Source: Ischnura elegans (taxonomy: Eukaryota; Arthropoda; Insecta; Odonata; Coenagrionidae). Taken from it: a stretch of DNA of 64,000 nt. The notes below the pieces were generated by a model, which made no database searches, had not been told where the DNA came from, and saw only the letters and a list, made by a program, of their open reading frames with translations. The number at the start of each line of letters is the position of its first letter. The first letter of the stretch is position 1. Below are positions 29,606 through 39,379 of this stretch, in pieces. The stretch lies in NCBI RefSeq assembly GCF_921293095.1, contig NC_060251.1, positions 41,459,644 to 41,523,643 of the forward strand. Direction: 5' to 3'. The translations under genes and the position numbers were made by a program.

Positions 29606-32600
29606 TCATTGCGATTGAAATCTATCAACCGGCTTCCTAATGCGCTGAGGGTATCTTTTATCAACAGCTGATCCCTCGTTTGGAGATGGAACACTTGCAT
29701 TTGACTGAGTGTCAGAGTGAGAAGGAACCGGGGATTGCAGCGATGGGGATGCGTGAGGCAAACGTGGCGTACTGGGAATGCTAGAGGTGGGTGAGGAGTG
29801 AGGGGAAAGGTTGTTTTTGTTTGGGAACCTCTCCGCTACTGCGTCATTATTGACATTGAAATCACCCGTTTTAACATCATCAGAATTGGCATACACTGAG
29901 CTGGAATTCATCCCAATGAGCTGATCAATATGTCTGTTACAAACAAAACCAGACTTGAACATTACAGAATACATTACATCACTTAATTGTTTTAATACGA
30001 TCCCTTCAACCCATTTGTCTTTACAGCGATAATCCCTAATTAGAACAGGTTGATTTTCAAACAAAATCCTTGTTTTCTTAACACCAAAATACTCTTTTTG
30101 TTTTTCTTGCTTAAGTTCCACTCTCTTGACCACATTAGGCCTCAATAGATCTAGTCTGGATCTTAAAGGTCTGCCAAACATTAGTTTAGCAGGGGTTTCA
30201 TTCGTAGTACTATGAATAGAGTTTCTGTAACTAAACAATATATTACTCAGGGCAATATTTACATCTGCATTTTCTACAAAAGCGCAACTTAACTTATGCT
30301 TAGCATACTTAACAGAACTCTCCGCCTGGCCATTAGATCGAGGGTGGTATGGCGGCGAAAATGAGTGCTTCACACCATTTGATACCATAAAATTTCTAAA
30401 TTCTAATGAAGTGAAAGGTGGGCCATTATCGGAATGTAAGGAAACAGGTAGTCCAAATCTTGAAAATAGCTCTCTGAGCTTTTCTATGGTTACCTTAGCC
30501 GAGGTAGAGCTAACTTCAAATACCTCAAGCCACTTAGTATGAGCATCAATCACCACTAAATACATCTTTCCTTTAAAAGGGCCCAAGTAATCCACATGTA
30601 ACCTCTCCCAAGGAGAAGCGGGATAATGCCACACATGAAGTTCACTCTTGGGAGGGCTAGAACGTTCTCTAAGGCAAGGCGAGCAATTGTTAGCTAGGTC
30701 TTCTATTCGTCTATCAATATTAGGGAACCAAACATAATTTCTAGCCACAGATTTCATCTTTACAATACCTAGATGACCCGAATGCAATTCGTTCAGAACA
30801 TAGTCACGCAATTTACTTGGAAGAACAATTTTGTACCCCCACATAATAATACCATGCTCTACAGTCAGTTCCTCTTTCCTTAAGAAATATGGCTGTAACT
30901 CACTATTTTCCTCTGAGATAAAGTTAGGCCACCCATTCATTACATAATTATACACCTTCTTTAAGATAGGATCACTCTGTGTTTCTTTTCTTACATGTTC
31001 AAAATTTAGTGGTACGGAACTCTCAGCTATACAATGCAAATAAGTTCCTACCAATTTTGTTTCTTCATTAACAGAGTGTAAGTCAGGTAATGGCATACGT
31101 GAAAGAGCGTCAGCATTACCATGTTTTTCAGATTTAACGTACTGAACATCAAAATTATACCCTGATAAAAACAAAGCATATCTCTGCAGTCTACTCGCGG
31201 CAAAAACAGGTAATCCCCTTTTTGGGCCGAAAATGCTTACTAAGGGTCTGTGATCGGTACATAAAGTAAACTTCCGTCCGTACAAATATTGGTTGAACTT
31301 CTTGACGCCAAAAACAACTGCTAATGCCTCCTTATCTATCTGTGAGTACCCACACTCGGCAGGAGATAAGGTTCGCGAATGAAATGCAACTGGCCTTTCG
31401 ACACCCTCCTGAGTGACTATGCTTAAAACAGCACCAAGTCCGGTGGAGCTGGCGTCAACTGCCAATTTCACGGGCAGTGTTGGATCATAGTGTGCCAACA
31501 CAGGTGCTTGCGTCAAGATTTTCTTCACTTCATTGAATGCATAAAGACAGTCTTTGCCAAATTTGAACGGAACATCTTTACGTAGAAGTTTATACATAGG
31601 ATTTAAAATGGTTGACATGTTTTTAATAAACTTAGAATAATAATTCACAAGACCAATAAATGCTCGAACTTCATTGACTGATTTTGGTATGGGTGCATTC
31701 ACAATCGCAGCTACTTTATCTTGGGATGTGTGCAATCCGTCTTTATCAATTTTAAACCCTAAATATTCAACCTTACTTGCAAAAAATTTACATTTTTCCT
31801 TTTTGACTGTTAGACCACATTCACTAAGACGTTTACACACAGCCTCCAATCGCTTATAATGAGTTTTAATATCCGGTGCACTAACCAAAATGTCATCTAA
31901 AAACACAACAGTACCTTCTAACCCTGCTAAGGTTTGTTCAATGGCCTTTTGAAATACTCCTGGAGCACTCGAAATACCATAGGGCACTCTGCAATAAGAG
32001 AAGAGACCCTTGTGTGTGCTAATAGTACAAAGCTTTTGTGACTCAGAATCTAAGGTCAATTGCATAAATGCATTGCTTAAATCAATTTTGCTAAAATGCC
32101 GACCTTTATGCATGCTTACAAATAAATCCTCAATGCGAGGTATGGGGTATTTATCAACCTCCAAATACTGGTTTAGTGTGACCTTAAAATCCCCACAGAT
32201 TCTGATGTCACCATTAGCTTTTAACACGGGCACAATTGGCGTACCCCAATTGCAGCTACGTACAGGCATTAGCACTTTTTCGTCCACTAGACGTTGCAAT
32301 TCACTCTCAACCTTTGACTTTAAGGAAAAGGGAATGGGTCTTGGCTTGAAATATTTCGGCTTAGCACTCTCTTTCAGAATTAATTCTACTGGTTCGCCTT
32401 TGTACTGGCCTAATTTATTGGTAAAAACTTCAGGGAACTTTTTTACTAAATTGTTAACCATTAAATCAAAGTTATCAAATATTTTACTTGAATCGCTAAT
32501 TCCGTACAGATCGGATTTATTTTTGAAGGAAATGTCTATGCCCAATATTTTAAGCCAATCACGTCCTATTAACGGATGTGATCCCCCTTGGATTACATAC

Positions 32601-33808
32601 ATATCAAGAAGTTTATTTACATTCTGATAGCTGACCTTGACTTTAATTTTACCAATTGGAACAATCGGTTGATTGGTATAGGAACATAGCTTTAACTCGC
32701 TAGGGTAAAGCGTACAAGAACTTAGATTATTCTTGTAAAATGTATCACTAATAACAGTCACACTTGCTCCTGTGTCTACTTCGAACGTAGTCATTTCACC
32801 CTGAACGACAATATCTACCCTTATTGGGTCAACTTTGACTTTCTCGGTATGTTCCTCATACATGACAAACATGTGCTGAATATCTTCGATGTGCAAATCG
32901 TCAGCTTGATTTCCCACACAAAAAGCACTTGGCGTATCGGAACATTTTTCCGAACCCACGAAATTGTGTTTTGGCTTTAACATAGACTTATTAAAAGACT
33001 TACATTTTGGTGGTCTGGAATGGCCGTAACTATTATTACGCACAGTTGTCGCACTTGTCAACGCACTCGTCGATCGACAAACCTTGGCAATGTGGTTTTT
33101 CTTCCCACACTTATGGCAAGTAACACCATACAATTTACACTGATTCTTTACATGCCCAATTTGCCCACAACAGAAACACTTCACACCACCATCCCTGGAC
33201 ACTGAGTTTGACCTGGTCGATGTAGGGTTGTTGATCCTTTGCGTTGCTCTCCACGATGCGATGTGCTGTACTCGGCCGCCGTTGTCGACTCCTTGGACAG
33301 CCAAGGCTGCTGCGTTCTTCTCTGCTGCCTCCACTGAGCTGGCAATCTTGACTGCCTGCTCGAAACTCAAGCTGGCCTCTGCAAGTAATCGCTGTTTCGT
33401 CGACTCATTCCTGATGCCACTTACTAGGCGATCCCTTAAATAGTCATTTAAGGAAGACCCGAACTGGCAATATATTGACAGCTTTTTGAGGCTTGCGATG
33501 TAATCAGCTACCGTCTCCCCCTCATTTTGATTTCTCTTGCTGAATTTGTAGCGCTCAGCAATAAATGATGGTGACGGGTAAAGATGGTCCTCTACCAGCT
33601 TTACTAACTCGCTATACGTCTTTGATGATGGTTTGTTCGGCGTGCACAAATCACGAATCAAATTAAATGTTTTAACTCCCACAACGGTTAAGAGAGTACT
33701 CGCATTTATCTCGTTACATTCCACGAACAATTCAAATCGTTCGACATACGACGACCACGTGTCTATCGTACTATCAAACTCGCCAACCGAGCCTATTACT
33801 CCAGCCAT
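29606..33808 (-). CDS. Ty3/gypsy Gag-Pol polyprotein, 1400 residues, intact
   Basis: A single frame from ATG (33808) to stop (29606). Order of domains: Gag-like region (about 1-200); two CCHC zinc knuckles, CFCCGQIGHVKNQC (211-224) and CHKCGKKNHIAKVC (231-244); aspartic protease with DTGAS (345-349); reverse transcriptase (about 490-690) with VPYGISSAPGVFQ and FLDD at 636-639, where many relatives have YxDD or FxDD; RNase H (about 780-890) with LAVDAS and TDHRP; integrase with HHCC zinc finger (H1009, H1012, C1042, C1045) and DDE residues D1073, D1127, E1163, the last two spaced D-35-E. The fused Gag-Pol without frameshift and lack of chromodomain-like insertion suit Mag/CsRn1-type animal lineages, but the clade is inference. 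The C-terminus is Ser/Pro-rich. Confidence 0.96.
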   Translation of the reverse strand: MAGVIGSVGEFDSTIDTWSSYVERFELFVECNEINASTLLTVVGVKTFNLIRDLCTPNKPSSKTYSELVKLVEDHLYPSPSFIAERYKFSKRNQNEGETVADYIASLKKLSIYCQFGSSLNDYLRDRLVSGIRNESTKQRLLAEASLSFEQAVKIASSVEAAEKNAAALAVQGVDNGGRVQHIASWRATQRINNPTSTRSNSVSRDGGVKCFCCGQIGHVKNQCKLYGVTCHKCGKKNHIAKVCRSTSALTSATTVRNNSYGHSRPPKCKSFNKSMLKPKHNFVGSEKCSDTPSAFCVGNQADDLHIEDIQHMFVMYEEHTEKVKVDPIRVDIVVQGEMTTFEVDTGASVTVISDTFYKNNLSSCTLYPSELKLCSYTNQPIVPIGKIKVKVSYQNVNKLLDMYVIQGGSHPLIGRDWLKILGIDISFKNKSDLYGISDSSKIFDNFDLMVNNLVKKFPEVFTNKLGQYKGEPVELILKESAKPKYFKPRPIPFSLKSKVESELQRLVDEKVLMPVRSCNWGTPIVPVLKANGDIRICGDFKVTLNQYLEVDKYPIPRIEDLFVSMHKGRHFSKIDLSNAFMQLTLDSESQKLCTISTHKGLFSYCRVPYGISSAPGVFQKAIEQTLAGLEGTVVFLDDILVSAPDIKTHYKRLEAVCKRLSECGLTVKKEKCKFFASKVEYLGFKIDKDGLHTSQDKVAAIVNAPIPKSVNEVRAFIGLVNYYSKFIKNMSTILNPMYKLLRKDVPFKFGKDCLYAFNEVKKILTQAPVLAHYDPTLPVKLAVDASSTGLGAVLSIVTQEGVERPVAFHSRTLSPAECGYSQIDKEALAVVFGVKKFNQYLYGRKFTLCTDHRPLVSIFGPKRGLPVFAASRLQRYALFLSGYNFDVQYVKSEKHGNADALSRMPLPDLHSVNEETKLVGTYLHCIAESSVPLNFEHVRKETQSDPILKKVYNYVMNGWPNFISEENSELQPYFLRKEELTVEHGIIMWGYKIVLPSKLRDYVLNELHSGHLGIVKMKSVARNYVWFPNIDRRIEDLANNCSPCLRERSSPPKSELHVWHYPASPWERLHVDYLGPFKGKMYLVVIDAHTKWLEVFEVSSTSAKVTIEKLRELFSRFGLPVSLHSDNGPPFTSLEFRNFMVSNGVKHSFSPPYHPRSNGQAESSVKYAKHKLSCAFVENADVNIALSNILFSYRNSIHSTTNETPAKLMFGRPLRSRLDLLRPNVVKRVELKQEKQKEYFGVKKTRILFENQPVLIRDYRCKDKWVEGIVLKQLSDVMYSVMFKSGFVCNRHIDQLIGMNSSSVYANSDDVKTGDFNVNNDAVAERFPNKNNLSPHSSPTSSIPSTPRLPHASPSLQSPVPSHSDTQSNASVPSPNEGSAVDKRYPQRIRKPVDRFQSQ

Positions 33809-33888
33809 TTCAGAATTACTGGATCACACAGAATTACTTCCTTTATCCTAGCCGTTATCGATCTGTTACATAACGCTAGTTTCCACAT

Positions 33889-33906
33889 AGTTTATCCTCG
33901 TCGCCA
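33889..33906 (-). promoter_or_regulatory. Candidate tRNA primer-binding site
   Basis: Minus-strand TGGCGACGAGGATAAAC starts two bases inside the 5' LTR, the expected position and with the usual TGG start complementary to a tRNA CCA end. I do not assign the tRNA. Confidence 0.6.
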
Positions 33907-33908
33907 TT

Positions 33909-34085
33909 TGTGGTGTACCGCTCAATGACTCAAGACAACGTGGTTTTCAGTTCAGCGAGTCCGACTGGCTCGGCGGCAGGTAGGGTAGCAACTCCTCGAG
34001 CTCACAACTGCCGCTGATAAGCCGGGGTAGGCGGCGTGCCGGTCGAGCCAATCGAGCCTCATTTATTTCCAGCACAAATACAACA
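33909..34085 (-). repeat. 5' LTR of the gypsy element
   Basis: This is the upstream LTR in minus-strand sense, 177 bp, followed outside by the TTAAT duplication (34086-34090). Promoter function is expected for an LTR; no core box is assigned. Confidence 0.95.
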
Positions 34086-34090
34086 TTAAT

Positions 34091-36036
34091 ATGCATCAAT
34101 TTATATCATGTTTGGCCCGTGCTGCATCAATTTTGATGAGATGATATCACGAATACCAAGTGCGCAGTTGCGGTTGTGTCAAAACTCTTCTTTTGTCAGA
34201 TGAGTCTCTCTGCCCGTGATATGTTTTTGAAAGCTTATGGGCTTCTCAGATTATTTATTAAAATCACCTTGATGGATTAATATAAATATACTCATTCCTT
34301 TTAAAAACATTTTTATCGCAGGTTTCGTCACTACGAATGACAAAAACGTTGACCGGTGATACTTTTTATTTAATCGTTCAAATGCTGTATTTTTCCTTTG
34401 CTTTGTTCTCACAATTATTTCCTTAAAGAAAGCTTTAAGTAATGACTAAATTCAATTTCAGAATGCTTAACCTGAACGTCACCATCAGGATGTTAATTAT
34501 GGTCTAGTAGACTATATATTGTGCTACTCTTGCTTTTTTAAAGCCTTTGTAAGATATGTATTTAAAATTAAATCATGCGGTCGGATTATATATTTGTAAA
34601 TCATTATTTCATTTAAAAAATCTAATTATGAATTCTGTGACTAGCAATGATGACATGAACTTTGTTGTTCAGAAAAAGTTATGACATGGCATTTCCAACA
34701 ACTTCCATTAATTTGAATTTAAGAGTTATTATTAAACTAGCTAAGTTATCCGAATTGGTTTTAGAACAGGCCTTCGATGCTGGTTTATACGTATGTATTT
34801 CATTAATTCTTACTATTCACTTAGTAAAAATAGGAACATGATAAATTCTAGGGGTTTTACTGAACCTTAAATGCCACCGAGGTCAAAACATGCTGTCCAT
34901 TTATAAATGTGATATTTTTTACACTGAGAGAGATTTTTATGCCAATCCCTCAACCTTACCATTGCTTTTAGCACCAAAGGATGACATTCTCTGCAAACGA
35001 TGTCATTTGATTTGACAGGAATTCCCAGAATTCTCTATTCCTGGTGTAGTACACTACATATTATACCCTCTGATTAATTACAAACTAGAGCAATCAAAGC
35101 AGCTGTGTAGTAACTATGTTCTAAGGCCACCAATGTGACCTCCAACTTGAATGTTACTGTGGGAAAAGAATAAGTTAGGAAATGAAAAAAAATTATGGGT
35201 AATGTTTTTAGAATACATCCCATCCAGTTGCTCACATCACCAACCCACACTGTAGCACAAGAGACATGGTCATTCTTTCTCAGCCACCATTGATGAATTG
35301 AATTTTAGGATTAGACATTGTCTTTTTTGTTTTTATTTTTCTTTGTCTTTGTTTATGAAATCTTGTTATGTATGATTTTTATAATTTAGTTGTTAAATCA
35401 ATAAGACACCATTTCTGTCATGAGGAAATTTTATATTGGATACGTTTCACAGTCAAGTTTTGGTGTTTATTTTTGTTGATACTTTAAATCTTGGCCGATG
35501 ATTTGAATTGTTAATCTTGTTGTGTTGAGAGTGGATCATTACATAATAATGTGTAGCATCGAGCTTCCACTTGTGATAACATGGAGAAACATTTGACTTA
35601 ACCCCAGTTTTTTTTATTTACACACTATGGGTATTTATTTGTTACTCTTGTATATTTTAATATAAATGTGATGTATGCAAATTTTTTTGTTTCTTCATTA
35701 ATTCCTGTCTTTAGAGTTCTTTTTTTTATAATTTCATGACTGATGAGATTTTGGCTTATTAATTTTGAAATGAGAAATGAAATTTTCACCTGTAAGTGGC
35801 CCTTAAAAGCATGCATGCTAGTATAGGAATTATCTTGGCAGAATGTATTCAAGTTCGTATTTATTTTGTCAAAGTGGAATGTTCATTATAAACTCTCATT
35901 ATTTATAGTATTTTAATATTTTGGTTAAAGCTCTTTTTTTATTGGTTGATTGGTTGATTTTTTGGTAGGCTTGACATGGATTTGTTCTCCATGGGGAGAT
36001 TTGGAATGTCCCCGATTTTTTTCATATGTTAACCTT
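34091..36036. other. Intergenic, mostly unrecognised
   Basis: 34260-34550 is the right member of the diverged duplication described at 28900-29215. The remainder, to 36036, is AT-rich and holds nothing I can identify. Confidence 0.45.
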
Positions 36037-36038
36037 CT

Positions 36039-36540
36039 CCCAGTGAGAAATGGGTGGTGGAGTCCACGTGGAACCCACGTGGAATCCACGTTGAGTGGTG
36101 GATATTTGGTGGTGGTGGATATTGAGTGGTTGGACCCACGTGGAATCCACGTTGATTTCAAGTGGATTTGTGGTGATTAGCATAAAATGGTAAACAGAAT
36201 TTCTAATTTGTGGAACTTAACTCTCTGGTGTGACATTGCGTCATTTATCATCCTGAAACCATGCTAGTTATGTGAAAATGTATCGCACATTCTATTTTTA
36301 TATAATTCGTGGAAAGGCAGCCATGAGAGCACATGAAAAATCGTAGACACATATATAGAAGGTTTAGCTATAGAGTGGTTGAGGTTTTAATGGTTTTAGG
36401 ACAGCACCTACTGCTGTTTTAATTTTTCCACCAAATTTCCACGTGGGTTCCACGTTGATTCCACGACCAAAAACACGTGGTATCCACGTTACATTTCCAC
36501 GTGGGTTCCACGTGGATTCCACCACCCATTTCTCACTGGG
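36039..36540. mobile_element. CACGTG-rich MITE, copy 1 (502 bp)
   Basis: TIRs start CCCAGTGAGAAATGGGTGGT and end with the complement CCACCCATTTCTCACTGGG. The flanks are a 2-bp CT on both sides. Subterminal DNA consists of repeats of CCACGTGGAAYCCACGTTGA-type units, giving seven CACGTG hexamers. The direct-orientation copy at 37128-37627 is nearly identical. Superfamily is not clear; a 2-bp duplication is unusual for MITEs. Confidence 0.87.
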
Positions 36541-36802
36541 CTGTCATGCACAATATTTGCACTGCTGAGTTCAGGTGCAATGTGCCTGATAGGCACATAT
36601 GCTAAAAACCTTATTAAGTCTTTGCATGACTCAGTGTAACAACTTTAAATTACCATTATTAGTGTAGTCTAACACTTCAATGATGTCTTACGTGCTATGC
36701 ATAGATCCCTTTACATGCAGTTATATGGCCCCAAACCGATCCAGCAAGGTGTAATTTAACCTGCTCTTTTGGCTATAGAGTATTAATGCATGTAATGTAT
36801 TC

Positions 36803-37114
36803 CAGTGGCGCAGCGAGGGAGGGGTTTTGGGTGATGACCCCTCCCCCTCAGAGCTCAGAGAAATTTTTAAGTTAAATCCATTTTACTTAATTGGATTAAT
36901 ATTACTTACAGAATAATGTATGGAATAATAAAATATTCCCTCAGAAAGCCATAAAACTCACCATTTTGAACCATTTATCTTAAATTTTTTCTGGGGGTGG
37001 GCCCTGGCATCTCCCACTTACCCTGGTGGGTAATACATGCCCCCCCAGATCCCTCAGTATGTATTAGTTGCGCATAAAACCCCCTACTAGCCTTAATTCC
37101 TAGCTGCGCCCCTG
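36803..37114. mobile_element. hAT MITE, family A copy 2 (312 bp), reverse orientation
   Basis: The ends CAGTGGCGCAGCGAGGGAGG and TTCCTAGCTGCGCCCCTG are flanked by 8-bp repeats ATGTATTC (36795-36802) and GTGTATTC (37115-37122), one mismatch. It is the inverse of 8348-8647. It lies between the two CACGTG MITEs. Confidence 0.85.
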
Positions 37115-37127
37115 GTGTATTCTGTAC

Positions 37128-37627
37128 CCCAGTGAGAAATGGGTGGTGGAATCCACGTGGAACCCACGTGGAATCCACGTTGAGTGGTGGATATTTGGTG
37201 GTGGTGGATATTGAGTGGTTGGACCCACGTGGAATCCACGTTGATTTCAAGTGGATTTGTGGTGATTATCATAAAATGTTAAACAGAATTTCTAATTTGT
37301 GGAACTTAACTCTCTGGTGACATTGCGTCATTTATCATCCTGAAACCACGCTAGTTATGTGAAAATGTATCGCACATTCTATTTTTATATAATTCATGGA
37401 AAGGCAGCCATGAGAGCACATGAAAAATCGTAGACACATATAAAGAAGGTTTAGATATAGAGTGGTTGAGGTTTTAATGGTTTTAGGACAGCACCAACTG
37501 CTGTTTTAATTTTTCCACCAAATTTCCACGTGGGTTCCACGTTGATTCCACGACCAAAAACACGTGGTATCCACGTTAATTCTCCACGTGGGTTCCACGT
37601 GGATTCCACCACCCATTTCTCACTGGG
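37128..37627. mobile_element. CACGTG-rich MITE, copy 2 (500 bp)
   Basis: It has the same ends as copy 1 and is flanked by AC on both sides (37126-37127 and 37628-37629). The different 2-bp flanks of the two copies argue for two separate insertions rather than one segmental duplication. Copies differ by only a few substitutions and small indels. Seven CACGTG hexamers are present. Confidence 0.87.
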
Positions 37628-37935
37628 ACGTGAATTCTATAGCATCAGTGTTCTTTATTTTTCTCTAATATTTTGCTAGTTATGTTACATATCAATTTGC
37701 TTTATAATGCTTAATGATTTGCCGCTGATCTGGCCGACAGAAATTGGGAAAGCAGGAAGGTTGCATAGAGCATGCCAAAACAAACGGCTACTGTGAGCTT
37801 TAATAGCATATGCCACCTAGTGGTGAGGAGAAATGAAAAAAACACTCGCGTTGTGCATACCAGATCCATTGCACCCGATGGAATCTTAACAGTGTTTAGC
37901 TGTTTACTCCTTACTTAGTAACATTCACCCCTTAA

Positions 37936-38459
37936 CCCTCTAGCAGGCACACCTGATATTTTTACACAACCGGGCATGTGTTGTAGGTTGTCCACGATGT
38001 ATGCATTTATATGATAACCTATTTTTGGTAAAATGTATATTTATTTGTAGAAATTAGTTCAAGCTTGTACATTTATTGGTGATATAGATATAAAGGTACA
38101 CAGGTGGCACACGGCCGGTCGCGCTGCATAATTTATATGCCACGGGTGTCCGGTTCCTCTTGCCGATCTAAAAATTTTTGCTACAATACATAGTGAATAC
38201 GCGAGGCCATTCAAGGAAAGCAGTGCACGAGGTACACGGCCTGTCACGCGGCGTACTTTGTTCACCACAGGTGTCGGTTCCTCCTGCCGATCTAAAAATA
38301 AATGAGCTACAATACTTCAAGCTTTGAAAACTCGCACTATTGACCGTCAAAGTACATTGTAAGAAAACACGAGGCCATTCCAGACCAGTATGTACGTACA
38401 ATGTTGAAATCCTTGGTTTTTGAAAATTGGCATACTATACCAGTGTGCACGGTCGAGGG
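37936..38459. mobile_element. TTAA-type (piggyBac-like) MITE with internal 125-bp repeats
   Basis: TTAA (37932-37935) precedes CCCTCTAGCAGGCACACC. The other end is GTGTGCACGGTCGAGGG followed by TTAG, a one-base change from TTAA. Inside, a unit containing CGGTTCCTC(T/C)TGCCGATCTAAAAAT recurs at about 125-bp spacing (38147 and 38273). No ORF of interest. Confidence 0.6.
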
Positions 38460-38556
38460 TTAGGCATTAATTAACCAAAAATCTTTGCTTCTCCTTTCTG
38501 CCTTTCCCGTTTACCCCATTTTCCTCTAATCTCTCGCCGCCTAATTTTCCTCTAAT

Positions 38557-38760
38557 TACCTCGCCGGCCTTGGTGGCGGCAGGGTAACATTCTCGCCTGG
38601 CAAACAAGAGGTCGCGGGTTCGAGTCCCGCCTGGGTAGGTTTCCCCAGTCCAGGGCATGGTTGTTCGTGTACGCTTACTTGTTACATTTGTTGAACACCC
38701 CGGTGTAAAATGGCCAAATAGAGCTGTATCCGGTGGTTTGAGAATAAAATAAATAATATC
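38557..38760 (+). mobile_element. tRNA-derived SINE
   Basis: The head is tRNA-like: GCCGGCCTTGGTGGCGGCAG and, about 50 bp on, GCGGGTTCGAGTCCCGCC, a perfect T-arm/B-box stem-loop. A body of about 110 bp and a tail AATAAAATAAATAAT follow. The head does not close into a full cloverleaf, so it is not called a tRNA gene. A decayed relative is near 61095. Confidence 0.75.
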
Positions 38761-39377
38761 GATGTATTCAGAGTAACGTCATGTGTTTGCTTCTCATACA
38801 TTCATTTTAACAATTCCCAAGAGTGTTTGTTGTTTGCTGTCCTAATTTTTTTAGTTAACCCTTTCCTTATGGCCTTGAAACAAAAAATTGACATAATATT
38901 TTCCAGCAAACTCGGTTAATCAACTTAAAAATAGAGATAATGGGTGAAATACAATTTGAAATAATTCATATCCAGTAGTTTTACCAGGGTGCTCTCCCAG
39001 GAATCACCTTGCTAATCCCGAATTCACTCAATGGAACAAGTGCCCAAAGGTGTTGCTGAACATAAAAACGATCCATGTTTGTGAGTAGGCTATCATATCG
39101 TGGATATTCTTCAAATGGGAAGAGTATATAATAAACTCCATCCTTGCCTATCAGATGAACATGAAGTATTGAGCGGCAATATATGGCTCCTATTTTGTAA
39201 CTTTTCATTGCAGTATGGGTGGTAAGTATCTAGTCCATTTTCAACCTCTTACCTTAATGTTTTTGTCTTTTTGTCCCGTAGATGACCTTGAATGCTCCCA
39301 ATCATGTTGATTTAGGATTATTTTTCCTTATTTTTTTTAGTGGCATTTTACAGTTCAAATGATATTTAATGAACGAG
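38761..39377. other. Intergenic, nothing recognised
   Basis: No element boundary or coding frame that I can support. A TTAACCCTTTCC motif at 38865 resembles a TTAA-element end but has no partner nearby. Confidence 0.4.
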
Positions 39378-39379
39378 TA

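Larger units (their letters stand above)
29221..34085 (-). mobile_element. Ty3/gypsy LTR retrotransposon, complete, 4865 bp
   Basis: Two 177-bp LTRs (29221-29397 and 33909-34085) are identical base for base as I read them. The flanks are a 5-bp duplication TTAAT (29216-29220 and 34086-34090). Read on the minus strand the LTR runs TGTTG...CCACA with an AATAAA near its start. A purine-rich tract GAAAGGGAGGAATT lies next to the 3' LTR (29398-29411), and a primer-binding-site candidate beginning TGGCGACGAGG lies just inside the 5' LTR. One uninterrupted Gag-Pol frame fills the middle. No env-like frame follows. Identical LTRs and an intact frame mean recent insertion. Confidence 0.97.

Noticed and set aside
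32010-32627. 205-residue plus-strand ORF
   Set aside because: Antisense shadow of the gypsy polyprotein.
38561-38636. tRNA gene
   Set aside because: The T-arm is convincing but the acceptor and anticodon arms do not close; body and A-rich tail follow, so it is a SINE.
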